Source of the DNA: Ensifer sp. PDNC004 | GTDB lineage: Bacteria > Pseudomonadota > Alphaproteobacteria > Rhizobiales > Rhizobiaceae | Direction of reading: 5' to 3' | NCBI RefSeq assembly: GCF_016919405.1 | Contig: NZ_CP070353.1 | Coordinates: 1,550,001-1,614,000, forward strand | Length of the DNA stretch: 64,000 nucleotides | Part shown: piece by piece, positions 29,773 through 41,140 of the stretch | How the letters are laid out: every line of letters begins with the position of its first letter | Position numbering within the stretch: the stretch's first letter is position 1 | Program-made: the position numbers and the translations under genes | The notes under the pieces: model-generated | Seen by the model: only the letters and a program-made list of their open reading frames with translations | Told to the model about the DNA's origin: nothing | Database searches by the model: none

Positions 29773-30766
29773 TCCGCACGCGGCGCAGCCCATCGGCAAG
29801 CGCAGGGCATGGATCTTCGCCGAGGAAAGCGCCCCGCGGCTCGCCGATGCCCTGGCGGGTGGCGACAGGGCGCGGGCCTTCCGGCGCTATTGGATCACCG
29901 ACAACATCTGGAACGTCGCCAACATCGTCGCCCATTTCGGCATGAAACTGCTGCCGATGGACGCCTGCTCCAGGCTCGGGGCAGCGCTCGGCTTCTTCAT
30001 GGTCCCACGCTTCCACAAGGTGGCAACGCGCCGCGCCCGCGAAACCATCGAACAGTTGCGGCCGGACCTTGACGCCCAGCAGCGCGAGGCACTGTTCCAC
30101 GAAAACTGCCGGGCCCAAGGGCGCTTGATGACGGAGTTCTCCGTCGTCAACCGATTGCAGCGACGGCCGGAGCGGCTGAAGACCGATGGCCTTGCGCCCA
30201 TCCGTGAGGCGGCGAACCACGGCCCGGTCATTCTCGTCGGCCTGCATCTCGGTAACTGGGAAGTGGGCACGATCGCATTCCGCAAGCTTGGCCTCCAGCC
30301 GCATGCCTTCTACGTGCCACCCAAGGGCCGGGCCAAGGCATGGATCGCCGGCCGGGTGCGCAGCAAGGCCGGCCTGCAGTTTCTGCCTCCGGGAATGGAC
30401 GGAATCCGGCCAGCGCTGAAGGTTCTGAAAGGCGGCGGCGTTGTCAGCATCTTCTGCGACGAAGGGTTTGGCGGCATGATCCGCGGGCCGTTCTTCGGCC
30501 GCCGGCCGCATCAGGAAGGCAACATCGCGATCGCCATACGACTGGCGCGCATGACGGGCGCCACGATCTGCCCCTGGTACGGCCTTCGCACCGACGACTT
30601 CCGCTTCGAATGCACGGCCTTGCCGCCGATAAGGCTGCCGGAGGACGCGCACCCCAATGCCCGGCTGCTGGACGACATGCAGCTGCTAAACGACACGATC
30701 GAGCCGGTCGTTCGCGCACATCTCGACCAATGGTACTTCCTCGACAACGCGCTTCGGCCGCAGTGA
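29759..30766 (+). CDS. Lipid A/lysophospholipid-type acyltransferase
   Basis: 336 residues from ATG 29759, which lies inside the P450 gene. GAGAGG precedes it. The LpxL/HtrB-type acyltransferase motif is GLHLGNWEVG with His163 and Glu168 (HX4E). Substrate-site segments are VPPKGRAKAWIAGRVR and GGVVSIFCDEGFGGM with GPFFGR. Such enzymes add acyl chains from acyl-ACP to lipid A or related lipids at the inner membrane. The dedicated LpxL/LpxM would have other neighbours, so this is likely a paralogue with a specialised substrate. Overlap with the P450 suggests that the two act on the same lipid. Confidence 0.9.
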   Translation: MAPDDPHAAQPIGKRRAWIFAEESAPRLADALAGGDRARAFRRYWITDNIWNVANIVAHFGMKLLPMDACSRLGAALGFFMVPRFHKVATRRARETIEQLRPDLDAQQREALFHENCRAQGRLMTEFSVVNRLQRRPERLKTDGLAPIREAANHGPVILVGLHLGNWEVGTIAFRKLGLQPHAFYVPPKGRAKAWIAGRVRSKAGLQFLPPGMDGIRPALKVLKGGGVVSIFCDEGFGGMIRGPFFGRRPHQEGNIAIAIRLARMTGATICPWYGLRTDDFRFECTALPPIRLPEDAHPNARLLDDMQLLNDTIEPVVRAHLDQWYFLDNALRPQ

Positions 30767-30900
30767 AGCTTGCTCGTGCTTTTTGGTGCGCCCACATGTC
30801 GGCCTTGCGATCGCCGCTTGATGCCGGCCGGGTCTGGCCTATTTATCCCGCCAAGGACCGAATTCCCTGTTCCTGACCGATAAAACGGAAGGAGATAGCC

Positions 30901-31134
30901 ATGGGACTGAAGCAGGCGGACATTACAGCCATCCTTGGACCGGTCGATGAGACGCTGATGGCCGAACTGCTTGCGACCGGCGCAACGGCCGGCGAGCTTG
31001 CAGAGGCGATCGCCTGGGTCAACAACGATGAAGCGCTGATCGGGGAAGGCCGCCATCTGCCGGCCGGCCGCGTTGCGGCGCTGATCGACATCTTGACCCC
31101 GGACAACGAAGAAGAGCGGAATTTCGAACTGTAG
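30901..31134 (+). CDS. Small protein of unknown function, 77 residues
   Basis: ATG 30901 follows a strong GGAG site. The product is acidic and helical (MGLKQADITAILGPVDETLM, then LLATGATAGELAEAIAWVNN), without signal peptide or cysteines. The central helices resemble a small protein-interaction module, but no family can be named. It lies 134 bases after the acyltransferase and 96 before groEL on the same strand, so it may be cotranscribed with one of them. Confidence 0.8.
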   Translation: MGLKQADITAILGPVDETLMAELLATGATAGELAEAIAWVNNDEALIGEGRHLPAGRVAALIDILTPDNEEERNFEL

Positions 31135-31218
31135 TCGAAGACAACTACTTGCCGGGTAAGTCCGATTGCAAGCCGCCTGCCGGACGGCTGGGTGCGTGAG
31201 GCCATATGTTCATGTTGA

Positions 31219-32856
<1,638 letters not shown>

Positions 32857-32878
32857 CCCGCACCCGGCGGTCGGCCGC

Positions 32879-33529
32879 CTAGCCGGACGGCTGTCGGTAG
32901 CGCCCGACCTCGGCAATGGCAAGCTCAGCGATCGGCAGCAGGTCCGCTTCGCCGGCGCCGTCTTGCGCCTGGACCGTCATGCCCTGAAGGATGGCGCCGA
33001 CGAAGCGCGCGAGGCCGCCGGCATCGGTGTCCGCGCGCAGTTCTCCATCCGTTATGCCCTGCCGGAAGCGCGCCTCCAGCAGCGCCAGCGTTTCGCTGCG
33101 CAGGGCCGAGACGTGGCTTGCGATCGCCTGGTTCTCAACGGCGCAGGTGAGCACCGCGGTCGAGATCATGCAGCCTTTCGGGCGCCCGGGGCGGGTAAAC
33201 TCATGGGCCGACGCGCGCAGCAACTTGCCGATCACCTCGACCACGTGCCCTTTGCCGGCAAGATTGCGGCCGGCGGCCGCCCCATCCTCGCGCCGATATT
33301 GTTCGAGCGCCTCGCGATAGAGATCCGCCTTTGAGGTGAAGGCCGCGTAGAGGCTCTGCGGCGTGATCCCCATGGCGGCCGTGAGATCGGCGATCGACGC
33401 GCCTTCGTAGCCAAGCCGCCAGAAGGTTTCGCCGGCAGCGGCCAGTGCCACGTCGCGATCGAAAGCGCGCGGTCGCCCGCGGCGGCGCGAAGGCGATACC
33501 AAAGTCGCATCATTTTCCACAATGGTCAC
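32879..33529 (-). CDS. TetR-family transcriptional regulator
   Basis: 216 residues. The N-terminal TetR helix-turn-helix runs RRGRPRAFDRDVALAAAGET to GYEGASIADLTAAMGITPQS and LYAAFTSKADLYREAL. The C-terminal ligand domain is helical and has no diagnostic residues. The start is a GTG at 33529, preceded at about nine bases by GAGAG. It is divergent from a secreted serine hydrolase with only 66 bases between them, so it probably controls that gene and itself. A dyad lies in the gap. Confidence 0.92.
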   Translation of the reverse strand: MTIVENDATLVSPSRRRGRPRAFDRDVALAAAGETFWRLGYEGASIADLTAAMGITPQSLYAAFTSKADLYREALEQYRREDGAAAGRNLAGKGHVVEVIGKLLRASAHEFTRPGRPKGCMISTAVLTCAVENQAIASHVSALRSETLALLEARFRQGITDGELRADTDAGGLARFVGAILQGMTVQAQDGAGEADLLPIAELAIAEVGRYRQPSG

Positions 33530-33575
33530 TCTAGAATTCTCTCAACACCTGCCGTATTCAGGAATGGTCATTGTG
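33518..33575. promoter_or_regulatory. Possible TetR operator between divergent genes
   Basis: Inverted arms CACAATGGTCA (33518-33528) and TGGTCATTGTG (33565-33575) differ by two central bases when one is reverse-complemented. They flank the intergenic region of the TetR gene and the hydrolase gene. The first arm overlaps the TetR start. This is the layout of an autoregulated divergent promoter; binding is inferred. Confidence 0.4.
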
Positions 33576-33595
33576 ATTATAGAGGGATTTGTCCA

Positions 33596-34798
33596 ATGAG
33601 TCTCCATCTGAAAGCCGCCACACTGCTCGCTTTGCTGGTCGCCTCCCCTGCACTGGCCGACAATCAAAACACATCGCTGAGCGCACGGCTCGACCCGGTC
33701 ATCGATCAGGCGATCGCCGACAAGCGCATCGTCGGCGCCGTGGTCCTCGTCGCCCGCGACGGGCAACTTGTCTATTCGCGCGCCGCGGGGCTCGCCGACC
33801 GGGAGGCCGGCCGCGCGATGAAGGAGGACGACATTTTCCGCTTTGCCTCGGTCACGAAACCTTTCGTGACGGCGGCGGCCATGCGCCTTGTCGAAGAGGG
33901 TCGGATCACGCTCGACGATCCGGTCAGCAAATGGCTTCCCGACTTCATGCCGACCTTTGACGGCAAGACGGCGACGATCCTCGTCCGCCATCTGCTCAAC
34001 CATACGGCAGGGCTGGAATACGGCTTCTTCCAGCCGCCCGGCGGCAGCTATGCCAAGGCCGGCGTTTCCGACGGTCTCGATCTCACCGATCTCTCGCTCG
34101 ACGAAAACCTCAAGCGTCTCGCCAGCGTCCCGCTCGCATCCGAACCGGGCAAGGCCTTTCGCTATTCGCTGGCGATCGACGTGCTTGGTAGCGTCATCGA
34201 GAAGGCAACCGGCAAGACGCTAGACAAGGCAGTCAATGAACTCGTCGTCGCCCCGCTGTCGCTGACCGACGCCGGTTTCTCGACAAAGCCGTCGGAGAGA
34301 TTGACCGCCGCCTATTTCGACGGTTCGCCCGAGCCGAAGCGCATGGAGGGAAGCGTCGCCGTGCCGATCGGCGAAGGCAAACTGACGTTCTCGCCGGACC
34401 GCATCCTCGACGCCAAGCAATTCCCCTCGGGTGGGGCCGGCATGGCGGGGACGGCCAAGGATGTGCTGACCTTCCTCGAAGCTATCCGCAAGGGCGGCAG
34501 CCCTATCCTGTCGGCAGAGACGGTGAGGACGATGATGCAGGATCAGACCGGGCCTGAGGCTCAGACGCAAGGGCCCGGCTGGGGCTTCGGCTATGGCTGG
34601 GCCGTGCTCGTCGATCCCAAGGCTGGCGCCACGCCGCAATCGAAGGGCACGATCCAGTGGGGCGGCGCCTACGGTCACAACTGGTTCGTCGATCCGGTCG
34701 AGAAGATTACCGTCGTCGCCATGACCAACACGACCTTCGAGGGCATGTGGGGGCCGTTCACCCGCGATGTTCGCGACGCCGTCTACGGCAGGCACTGA
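33596..34798 (+). CDS. Secreted serine hydrolase, beta-lactamase/EstB-like
   Basis: 400 residues with a signal peptide (cleavage after SPALA, about residue 21). It belongs to the class C beta-lactamase-like family. The nucleophile motif is FASVTKPF with Ser85 and Lys88. The second motif has Tyr190 in FRYSLAIDVLG, and the third is WGGAYGHNWF. This combination is typical of EstB-type esterases rather than true beta-lactamases. The natural substrate is unknown. Start ATG 33596 follows AGAGGG. Divergent from a TetR regulator and closed by a terminator. Confidence 0.9.
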   Translation: MSLHLKAATLLALLVASPALADNQNTSLSARLDPVIDQAIADKRIVGAVVLVARDGQLVYSRAAGLADREAGRAMKEDDIFRFASVTKPFVTAAAMRLVEEGRITLDDPVSKWLPDFMPTFDGKTATILVRHLLNHTAGLEYGFFQPPGGSYAKAGVSDGLDLTDLSLDENLKRLASVPLASEPGKAFRYSLAIDVLGSVIEKATGKTLDKAVNELVVAPLSLTDAGFSTKPSERLTAAYFDGSPEPKRMEGSVAVPIGEGKLTFSPDRILDAKQFPSGGAGMAGTAKDVLTFLEAIRKGGSPILSAETVRTMMQDQTGPEAQTQGPGWGFGYGWAVLVDPKAGATPQSKGTIQWGGAYGHNWFVDPVEKITVVAMTNTTFEGMWGPFTRDVRDAVYGRH

Positions 34799-34821
34799 AC
34801 GGACATCTGGAGCAGACAAAG

Positions 34822-34858
34822 AAAAAGCCCGGCGAGACGATCGCCGGGCTTTCTTTTT
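34822..34858. terminator. Bidirectional terminator between hydrolase and aspS
   Basis: A stem AAGCCCGGCGA / TCGCCGGGCTT with a five-base loop, flanked by an A run on the left and a T run on the right. It serves both convergent genes. Confidence 0.93.
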
Positions 34859-34878
34859 GGGATCAGATCCGTTCGACC

Positions 34879-36666
34879 TTAGTCCTTCTTCTGCGGGATC
34901 GGGCGGATCGCCAGTTCGCGCAGTTGGGCCGGCGTCGCTTCGGACGGTGCACCCATCAGGAGGTCGACCGCCTGCTGGTTCATCGGGAAGATGGAGATCT
35001 CACGCAGGTTCTTGGCGCCGACGAGCAGCATGACGATGCGGTCGATGCCGAAGGCCATGCCGCCATGCGGCGGCGCGCCGTACTGGAACGCGCGGTAGAG
35101 GCCTCCGAACTGGTCTTCGACTTCCTGCTGCGACTTGCCGGTCAATTCGAACGCCTTGACCATCACTTCCGGAAGCTGGTTACGGATCGAGCCCGAGGCG
35201 ATTTCGAAGCCGTTGCAGACCATGTCGTACTGGTAGGCCTTGATCGACAGCGGGTCTTCGCCGTTGAGCGCTTCCAGACCACCCTGCGGCATCGAGAAGG
35301 GGTTGTGGGCGAAGTCGATCTTCTTTTCGTCTTCCAGCCATTCGTAGAACGGGAAGTCAACGATCCAGCAGAATTCGTAACGGTCGCGGTCGACGAGGTT
35401 CAGTTCCTCGCCGGCGCGTGTGCGGGCTTCGCCGGCAAACTTGTAGAACTTCGTGGGATCGCCGGCGACGAAGAAGCAGGCGTCGCCGTCGTCAAGGCCG
35501 AGCTGTGTGCGGATCGCATCCGTGCGCTCTTCGCCGATGTTCTTGGCGAGCGGACCGGCGCCTTCGAGCTTTTCGCCCTCCTTGCGCCAGAAGATGTAGC
35601 CGAGACCCGGCTGGCCCTGGCTCTGGGCCCAGGCGTTCATGCGGTCGCAGAACGCGCGCGAGCCACCGGTCTTGGCCGGGATCGCCCAGACTTCGACCTT
35701 CGGGTTCGACGCGATCATGTTCGCGAAGACCTTGAAGCCGGAACCGGCGAAGTGTTCGGTAACTGCCTGCATCTCGATCGGGTTGCGCAGGTCCGGCTTG
35801 TCGGAGCCGTACTTGCGGATCGCCGTGTCGTAAGGAATGCGCGGGAACTTCTCGGTTACCGGCTTGCCGTCGGCAAATTCGACGAAGATGTCGCGGATGA
35901 CCGGCTCCATGGTCGACCAGACGTCTTCCTGCTCGACGAAGCTCATTTCCAGGTCGAGCTGGTAGAATTCGCCCGGCAGGCGGTCTGCGCGCGGGTCTTC
36001 ATCGCGGAAGCACGGGGCGATCTGGAAGTAGCGGTCGAAGCCGGCAACCATCAGCAGCTGCTTGTACTGCTGCGGCGCCTGCGGCAGGGCGTAGAAGCTG
36101 CCCGGGTGGATACGCGACGGCACGAGGAAGTCGCGCGCGCCTTCCGGCGACGAAGCCGTCAGGATCGGGGTCGTGTATTCGGTAAAGCCGACGTCGCCCA
36201 TGTGGCGGCGCATCGACGAGATGATCTGGGTGCGTTTGACGATGTTCTTGTGAAGCGTGTCGCGGCGCAGATCGAGGAAGCGGTACTTGAGGCGCACGTC
36301 TTCCGGATAGTCGGGCTCGCCGAAGACCGGCAGCGGCAGTTCCTTGGCGGCCGAGAGAACCTCGATCTCCTGCGCATAGAGCTCGATTTCGCCGGTCGGC
36401 ATGCCCTTGTTGACGGTATCGTCCATGCGCGCCTTGACGAGGCCGTCAATGCGCACGACCCATTCGCCGCGAACGGTTTCGGCCGCCTTGAAGGCGGGGC
36501 TGTCGGGATCGGCGACGACCTGGGTGATACCGTAGTGGTCACGCAGGTCGATGAAGAGCAGGCCGCCATGGTCGCGGACGCGGTGGACCCAGCCCGAAAG
36601 GCGAACGGTGGAACCGACATCCGACTTACGGAGGGCGGCACAGGTGTGGCTGCGGTAACGGTGCAT
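34879..36666 (-). CDS. aspS: Aspartyl-tRNA synthetase
   Basis: 595 residues, class II synthetase of bacterial type. The N-terminal anticodon-binding domain ([20 protein letters not shown]) is followed by the catalytic core with motif 2 [20 protein letters not shown] and motif 3 [13 protein letters not shown]. The bacterial insertion domain lies between them. I start at ATG 36666 (MHRYRSHTC); an upstream extension to 36699 does not match the family. Discrimination between tRNA-Asp and tRNA-Asn is not determined here. Confidence 0.96.
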   Translation of the reverse strand: MHRYRSHTCAALRKSDVGSTVRLSGWVHRVRDHGGLLFIDLRDHYGITQVVADPDSPAFKAAETVRGEWVVRIDGLVKARMDDTVNKGMPTGEIELYAQEIEVLSAAKELPLPVFGEPDYPEDVRLKYRFLDLRRDTLHKNIVKRTQIISSMRRHMGDVGFTEYTTPILTASSPEGARDFLVPSRIHPGSFYALPQAPQQYKQLLMVAGFDRYFQIAPCFRDEDPRADRLPGEFYQLDLEMSFVEQEDVWSTMEPVIRDIFVEFADGKPVTEKFPRIPYDTAIRKYGSDKPDLRNPIEMQAVTEHFAGSGFKVFANMIASNPKVEVWAIPAKTGGSRAFCDRMNAWAQSQGQPGLGYIFWRKEGEKLEGAGPLAKNIGEERTDAIRTQLGLDDGDACFFVAGDPTKFYKFAGEARTRAGEELNLVDRDRYEFCWIVDFPFYEWLEDEKKIDFAHNPFSMPQGGLEALNGEDPLSIKAYQYDMVCNGFEIASGSIRNQLPEVMVKAFELTGKSQQEVEDQFGGLYRAFQYGAPPHGGMAFGIDRIVMLLVGAKNLREISIFPMNQQAVDLLMGAPSEATPAQLRELAIRPIPQKKD

Positions 36667-36993
36667 CGTCTTATCCCGGAATTGCAAAGGGCCGCGCAAG
36701 CTCGTGGGACACAGCGCGCGGCAACATGGTCAAAATCGGGCGGAAAAGCGCATGATGCGCAGCCTTTGTCAAGCTGCAGCGCCCGCTGCCGCCCCCGATG
36801 GAGGTGCGTTGTAAACGAAGGCAGGAGCCAGTCCAAGACCGCTTATAACAGAAGGCGGGTGAAATGCCGCGAAAAGAACGGCAATCGTCACAATTCGGGG
36901 CTGTCCGGCGCCAAGTTGCAGGGCTACACATGAGCAAGGCCCGACAGTGATCCCACCCGAGTCGTGGCCGCCTTCCCGGATGTCGCCTGCCCC
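36667..36993. other. Divergent intergenic region between aspS and an MFS gene
   Basis: About 330 bases with no supported gene. Both promoters should lie here, but I found no clear -35/-10 pair, repeat or RNA element. Confidence 0.6.
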
Positions 36994-38235
36994 ATGTCTC
37001 AGATTCGCCCGCTCATCCCCCTCCTCGTCACCGCAGGCATCCTCATCGGCGGCAACGGCCTGCAGGGCACCTTCATCTCGCTTCGCGCACTGGAAGAAGG
37101 TTTCTCGACATCGCTGATCGGCGTCATCGGGGCCGGCTACAATATCGGCTTCGCGCTTGGCTGCGTCTACGTCACCCGCATCCTACGCTCGATCGGCCAT
37201 ATCCGCACCTTCTCGGCGATGGCGGCGATCGCGTCTGCAGCCGCTATATCGATGGTGCTCGTCATCAATCCGCTGATGTGGTTCCTGATGCGGCTTCTGG
37301 CCGGCATCTGTTTTGCCTGCCTGTTTGCAACGGTCGAGAGTTGGCTGAACGCCAGTGTCACCAATGCCAACCGGGCCCGGACGCTTTCCGTCTATCGCCT
37401 CGTCGACCTTGGCTCGGTGACGGCGGCGCAGTATGTCATCCCGGGTATCGGGCTTGGCGGCTTCGAGCTCTTCGCCATCATCTCCATGGCGCTGACGCTG
37501 TCGCTGGTGCCGATCTCCTTTGCCGACCGATCGAGCCCGGTGGCGCCGGAGGCGATCCGCTTCGACGTCAAGGCGCTCTGGAACATCTCGCCGCTCGCGA
37601 CCGTCGGCTGCATCGTCGTCGGCCTGACCAACGCCGCCTTCCGCTCTCTCGGGCCGATCTATGCGCAAGGCATCGGCCTTTCGGTCACCGCGATCGCCAC
37701 CTTCATGAGCGCCGGCATCATCGGCGGCGTCGTGTTGCAGTATCCGCTCGGCCACTATTCCGATCGGTTCGACCGCCGCCTGATCATCCTGATCGCCACC
37801 TTCGGCTCGCTGCTCGCCGGCCTGTTCCTCGCCTTCGGCGCCGGCAACGACGAGTGGCTGAACTTTGCCGGCATCTTCCTCTTCGGCGCCTTTGCCATGC
37901 CGCTCTATTCGCTCTGCTCGGCCCATGCCAACGACCACGCGGCCGAGGGGCAGCATGCGCTCGTCTCCGCCGGCATGCTGTTCTTCTGGTCGCTCGGCGC
38001 GATCATCGGGCCGCTGTTTGCATCTTTCCTGCTCGAAATCTTCGGGCCGCAGGCGCTGTTCATCTACACGGCAGCGATCCTCTTCCTGTTCATGCTCTAC
38101 ACGCTGCAGCGCATGACGGCGCGCGCACCGGTACCGGCCGGCGAGCGGGCGATGCCGTTCCGCAACCTGCTGCGCACCTCGTCCTTCTTCAACAAGCTCG
38201 CCGCCGGCAACAACCACAAGCGCAAGGACCGCTGA
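36994..38235 (+). CDS. MFS permease, YcaD-like
   Basis: 413 residues from ATG 36994 (a GTG at 36964 is in frame but adds a non-conserved leader). Twelve membrane segments are evident, with the central loop around SFADRSSPVAPEAIRFDVKA. The motif FSTSLIGVIGAGYNIGFALG and YPLGHYSDRFDRRLIILI are typical of the YcaD-type branch of the major facilitator superfamily. Substrate unknown. It is followed by a multicopper oxidase about 90 bases downstream on the same strand. Confidence 0.88.
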   Translation: MSQIRPLIPLLVTAGILIGGNGLQGTFISLRALEEGFSTSLIGVIGAGYNIGFALGCVYVTRILRSIGHIRTFSAMAAIASAAAISMVLVINPLMWFLMRLLAGICFACLFATVESWLNASVTNANRARTLSVYRLVDLGSVTAAQYVIPGIGLGGFELFAIISMALTLSLVPISFADRSSPVAPEAIRFDVKALWNISPLATVGCIVVGLTNAAFRSLGPIYAQGIGLSVTAIATFMSAGIIGGVVLQYPLGHYSDRFDRRLIILIATFGSLLAGLFLAFGAGNDEWLNFAGIFLFGAFAMPLYSLCSAHANDHAAEGQHALVSAGMLFFWSLGAIIGPLFASFLLEIFGPQALFIYTAAILFLFMLYTLQRMTARAPVPAGERAMPFRNLLRTSSFFNKLAAGNNHKRKDR

Positions 38236-38328
38236 CCTGCGGCAAGATGCGCGCGATCAGGATAATTGCTGAACACAATAATCAGGTTTAGAACCGGCAC
38301 ACCTCAAACAGCAGCCGAGATCGCCGAA

Positions 38329-39729
38329 ATGCCCGTCATCAGCCGCCGCACCTTCCTCCAAGGCTCCGCTGCTCTCGGAGGCGCCTTCACGCTTGGTGCC
38401 GGCATGGCAGCCCGCGCCGGCGCCGCACCCGATCCGCAGATCCTGATGGCACAGCTAACCGAAGCCCATATCGCCAAGGATGGGCTTACGCCCAAGGTCA
38501 TGACCTACGGTTTGGGTGAGACCTCAAGCAGCGCCATGCCGCCGGTCCTGCGCATGCGCAAGGGCGAACCCTATGCCGCCCGCCTCCTCAACCGGCTCGA
38601 CGAGCCGACGACCGTGCATTGGCATGGACTGCGCATCGCCAACGCCATGGATGGCGTGCCGGAACTGACGCAGCCCTATGTCTATCCGGGCGACCGTTTC
38701 GACTATCTGTTCACCCCGCCCGATGCCGGCACCTTCTGGTACCACCCGCATTGCAACACGCTGACGCAGATGGGCGCCGGCCTGACCGGCGTGATCGTCG
38801 TCGAGAACCCTGACGACCCGACCTTCGATGCGGAGATCGTGCTCAACCTGCGCGACTGGCGGCTCGGCACGCGCGGCGCCTTCATCGACGCATTCAAGCC
38901 GCGCGATGCGGCTCGCGGCGGCACCTACGGCACGGTGCGCACCGCCAACTGGCAGCAGGAACCTACCTATGACGCGCCGGCCGGCGGCCTGGTGCGCGTG
39001 CGCATCGCAGCAACGGACGTCACCCGCATCTATACGATCGGCCTTGAGGGCGCGGACGCAATGGTCATTGCGCTGGACGGCAACCCGGTCGACAAGCCGT
39101 TTGCGCTTGACCGCTACGATTTTGCGCCCGGCCAGCGCGTCGATCTTGTCGTGCGCATGCCCGATGGCGAAGGCCAGACGGCCACGCTCGGCAACCTGCG
39201 TGGATCGCATCCCTGGACGATCGCGCGCTTCCGGTCAGCCGGTGCCTCGCTCAAGCGCGACCTTCGGGATGTCGCCCCCTTGCCCGCCAACCCGATCGCG
39301 GAAGCCGACCTCTCCACCGCCACCCGCGTGCCGCTCGAACTGACGGCGACGGCGGAGCACAAGGCGACGCCTTCGATCTGCGGCTCGCTCGGCTACACCT
39401 TCTGGGCGATCAACAAGGTTCCGTGGCCGGGCGACACGCCCGATCCGATCGCGCCGATCGAAGAGATGAAGCTTGGCAAGAGCTATGTGCTCGAGATCGC
39501 CAACCGGACGCCGCATGCCCACCCGATCCATCTGCACGGCCTGAGCTTCCGCATTCTCAATTCCAACAAGCGGACTTTCCTGCCGCCGCCGACCGATACG
39601 ATCCTGCTTTTGCCCGACGAACAGGCGGAAGTCGCGCTTGTGGCGGACAATCCGGGCGATTGGGTCGTGCATTGCCATATCATCGAGCACCAGAAGACCG
39701 GCATGACGGGTTATTTCAAAGTCGTCTGA
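38329..39729 (+). CDS. Tat-exported multicopper oxidase
   Basis: 466 residues. Start ATG 38329 places a twin-arginine signal at residues 5-20 (ISRRTFLQGSAALGGAF); an ATG at 38266 is in frame but upstream of the signal. Three cupredoxin domains carry all four copper motifs: HWHGL, FWYHPHCNT, HPIHLHG and HCHIIEHQKTGM. The enzyme should oxidise phenolics or metal ions (for example Cu(I) or Mn(II)) in the periplasm using oxygen. It lacks a long Met-rich insert like that of E. coli CueO. Likely cofolded with copper before export. Confidence 0.93.
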   Translation: MPVISRRTFLQGSAALGGAFTLGAGMAARAGAAPDPQILMAQLTEAHIAKDGLTPKVMTYGLGETSSSAMPPVLRMRKGEPYAARLLNRLDEPTTVHWHGLRIANAMDGVPELTQPYVYPGDRFDYLFTPPDAGTFWYHPHCNTLTQMGAGLTGVIVVENPDDPTFDAEIVLNLRDWRLGTRGAFIDAFKPRDAARGGTYGTVRTANWQQEPTYDAPAGGLVRVRIAATDVTRIYTIGLEGADAMVIALDGNPVDKPFALDRYDFAPGQRVDLVVRMPDGEGQTATLGNLRGSHPWTIARFRSAGASLKRDLRDVAPLPANPIAEADLSTATRVPLELTATAEHKATPSICGSLGYTFWAINKVPWPGDTPDPIAPIEEMKLGKSYVLEIANRTPHAHPIHLHGLSFRILNSNKRTFLPPPTDTILLLPDEQAEVALVADNPGDWVVHCHIIEHQKTGMTGYFKVV

Positions 39730-39806
39730 GATTTCGATTGTGACAGATGCCGCGAAGAGTTACACGAAATTCCAAGCCGCATTTTCGCCACAGTGATTTA
39801 AATCTG

Positions 39807-40979
39807 ATGATTGAAACAACAGCAGACCTTGAGGCCGCCTGCCAGCAGCTGGCCCTTTCAAATTATATTACGATTGATACCGAATTTCTTCGCGAGACGA
39901 CTTTCTGGCCGGAGCTTTGCCTGATCCAGATGGCGAGCCCGGACCTTGCCGTCATCGTCGACCCGATGGCGAAGGGCATCGATCTTGCGCCGTTCTTCGC
40001 GCTGATGGCCAACCCTGAGGTCATCAAGGTGTTCCATGCTGCGCGTCAGGACATCGAGATCATCTTCCATCTCGGAAACCTTATTCCGCACCCGATCTTC
40101 GATACGCAGGTCGCGGCGATGGTTTGCGGCTTTGGCGACAGCGTTTCCTACGACCAGCTGGTCAACCGCGTCACCGGCACGCAGATCGACAAATCCTCGC
40201 GCTTTACCGACTGGAGCCGCCGTCCGCTGACCGAAAAGCAGCTCGACTATGCGCTGGCCGACGTCACGCATCTGCGCGACATCTACAAGTACCTGGCGGC
40301 AGAACTCGAGCGTGAAGGGCGTTCGCTCTGGCTGACCGAAGAGATGGCCATTCTCGAGGCCCGTGACACCTACGACCTGCACCCTGATGACGCCTGGCAG
40401 CGGCTGAAGATGCGGGTGAAGAAGCCGATCGAGCTCGCCGTGCTGAAGACAGTTGCGGCGTGGCGCGAGCGCGAAGCGCGCGCCCGCAACGTGCCGCGCG
40501 GCCGCATCCTCAAGGACGATGCCATCTACGAGATCGCCCAGCAGCAGCCGAAGGATGCGGAAGCACTCGCACGGCTCCGGACCATCCCCAAGGGCTGGGA
40601 ACGCTCCACGGCCGGAACGGCGGTCGTCGAGGCCGTCAACGAGGCGCTGGCGATCCCGAAGGCCGATCTGCCGAAGCTTCCACGCCAGAGCCATGCGCCG
40701 GAAGGTGCAGCGGCCGCCGGCGAGATGCTGAAGGTGCTTTTGAAGCTGATCGCCGAGAAGCAGGGCGTCGCCGCGAAGATCATCGCCAACAGCGATGATC
40801 TCGACAAAATCGCAGCTGAGGGCGAGAAGGCGGATGTCGCCGCGCTCAAGGGCTGGCGGCGCGAACTCTTCGGCGAAACGGCACTGAAGCTGATCAACGG
40901 CGACGTCGCCCTGCGCTTCGTCGACAAGAAGATCGAAGCAGTGGAAATCGGCGCCGAGATCACGTCCGCGTCAGCTTGA
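39807..40979 (+). CDS. rnd: Ribonuclease D
   Basis: 390 residues from ATG 39807 (MIETTADLEAAC); an ATG at 39747 adds 20 non-conserved residues. The DEDDy exonuclease residues are Asp24 and Glu26 (ITIDTEF), Asp82 (AARQDIEII) and Tyr148/Asp152 (LDYALADVTHL). An HRDC domain (about residues 195-280) follows. RNase D trims 3' ends of tRNA and other stable RNAs. There is no strong ribosome-binding site at either start. Confidence 0.94.
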   Translation: MIETTADLEAACQQLALSNYITIDTEFLRETTFWPELCLIQMASPDLAVIVDPMAKGIDLAPFFALMANPEVIKVFHAARQDIEIIFHLGNLIPHPIFDTQVAAMVCGFGDSVSYDQLVNRVTGTQIDKSSRFTDWSRRPLTEKQLDYALADVTHLRDIYKYLAAELEREGRSLWLTEEMAILEARDTYDLHPDDAWQRLKMRVKKPIELAVLKTVAAWREREARARNVPRGRILKDDAIYEIAQQQPKDAEALARLRTIPKGWERSTAGTAVVEAVNEALAIPKADLPKLPRQSHAPEGAAAAGEMLKVLLKLIAEKQGVAAKIIANSDDLDKIAAEGEKADVAALKGWRRELFGETALKLINGDVALRFVDKKIEAVEIGAEITSASA

Positions 40980-41140
40980 AAAAGGGATCGGGCGGAGACA
41001 AGTTTCCGCCCGAATCCAGCTCTAGCCAAGGGCCGGGCGGAACAGAATCACCATCGTTTCAAGCGAGGTGACGTGAGCCGGCGTGCTGGGCAGCGCCGAC
41101 CGACACGGATGCCGCCTCTTGCGGTACCGGAGCTTTCTGC

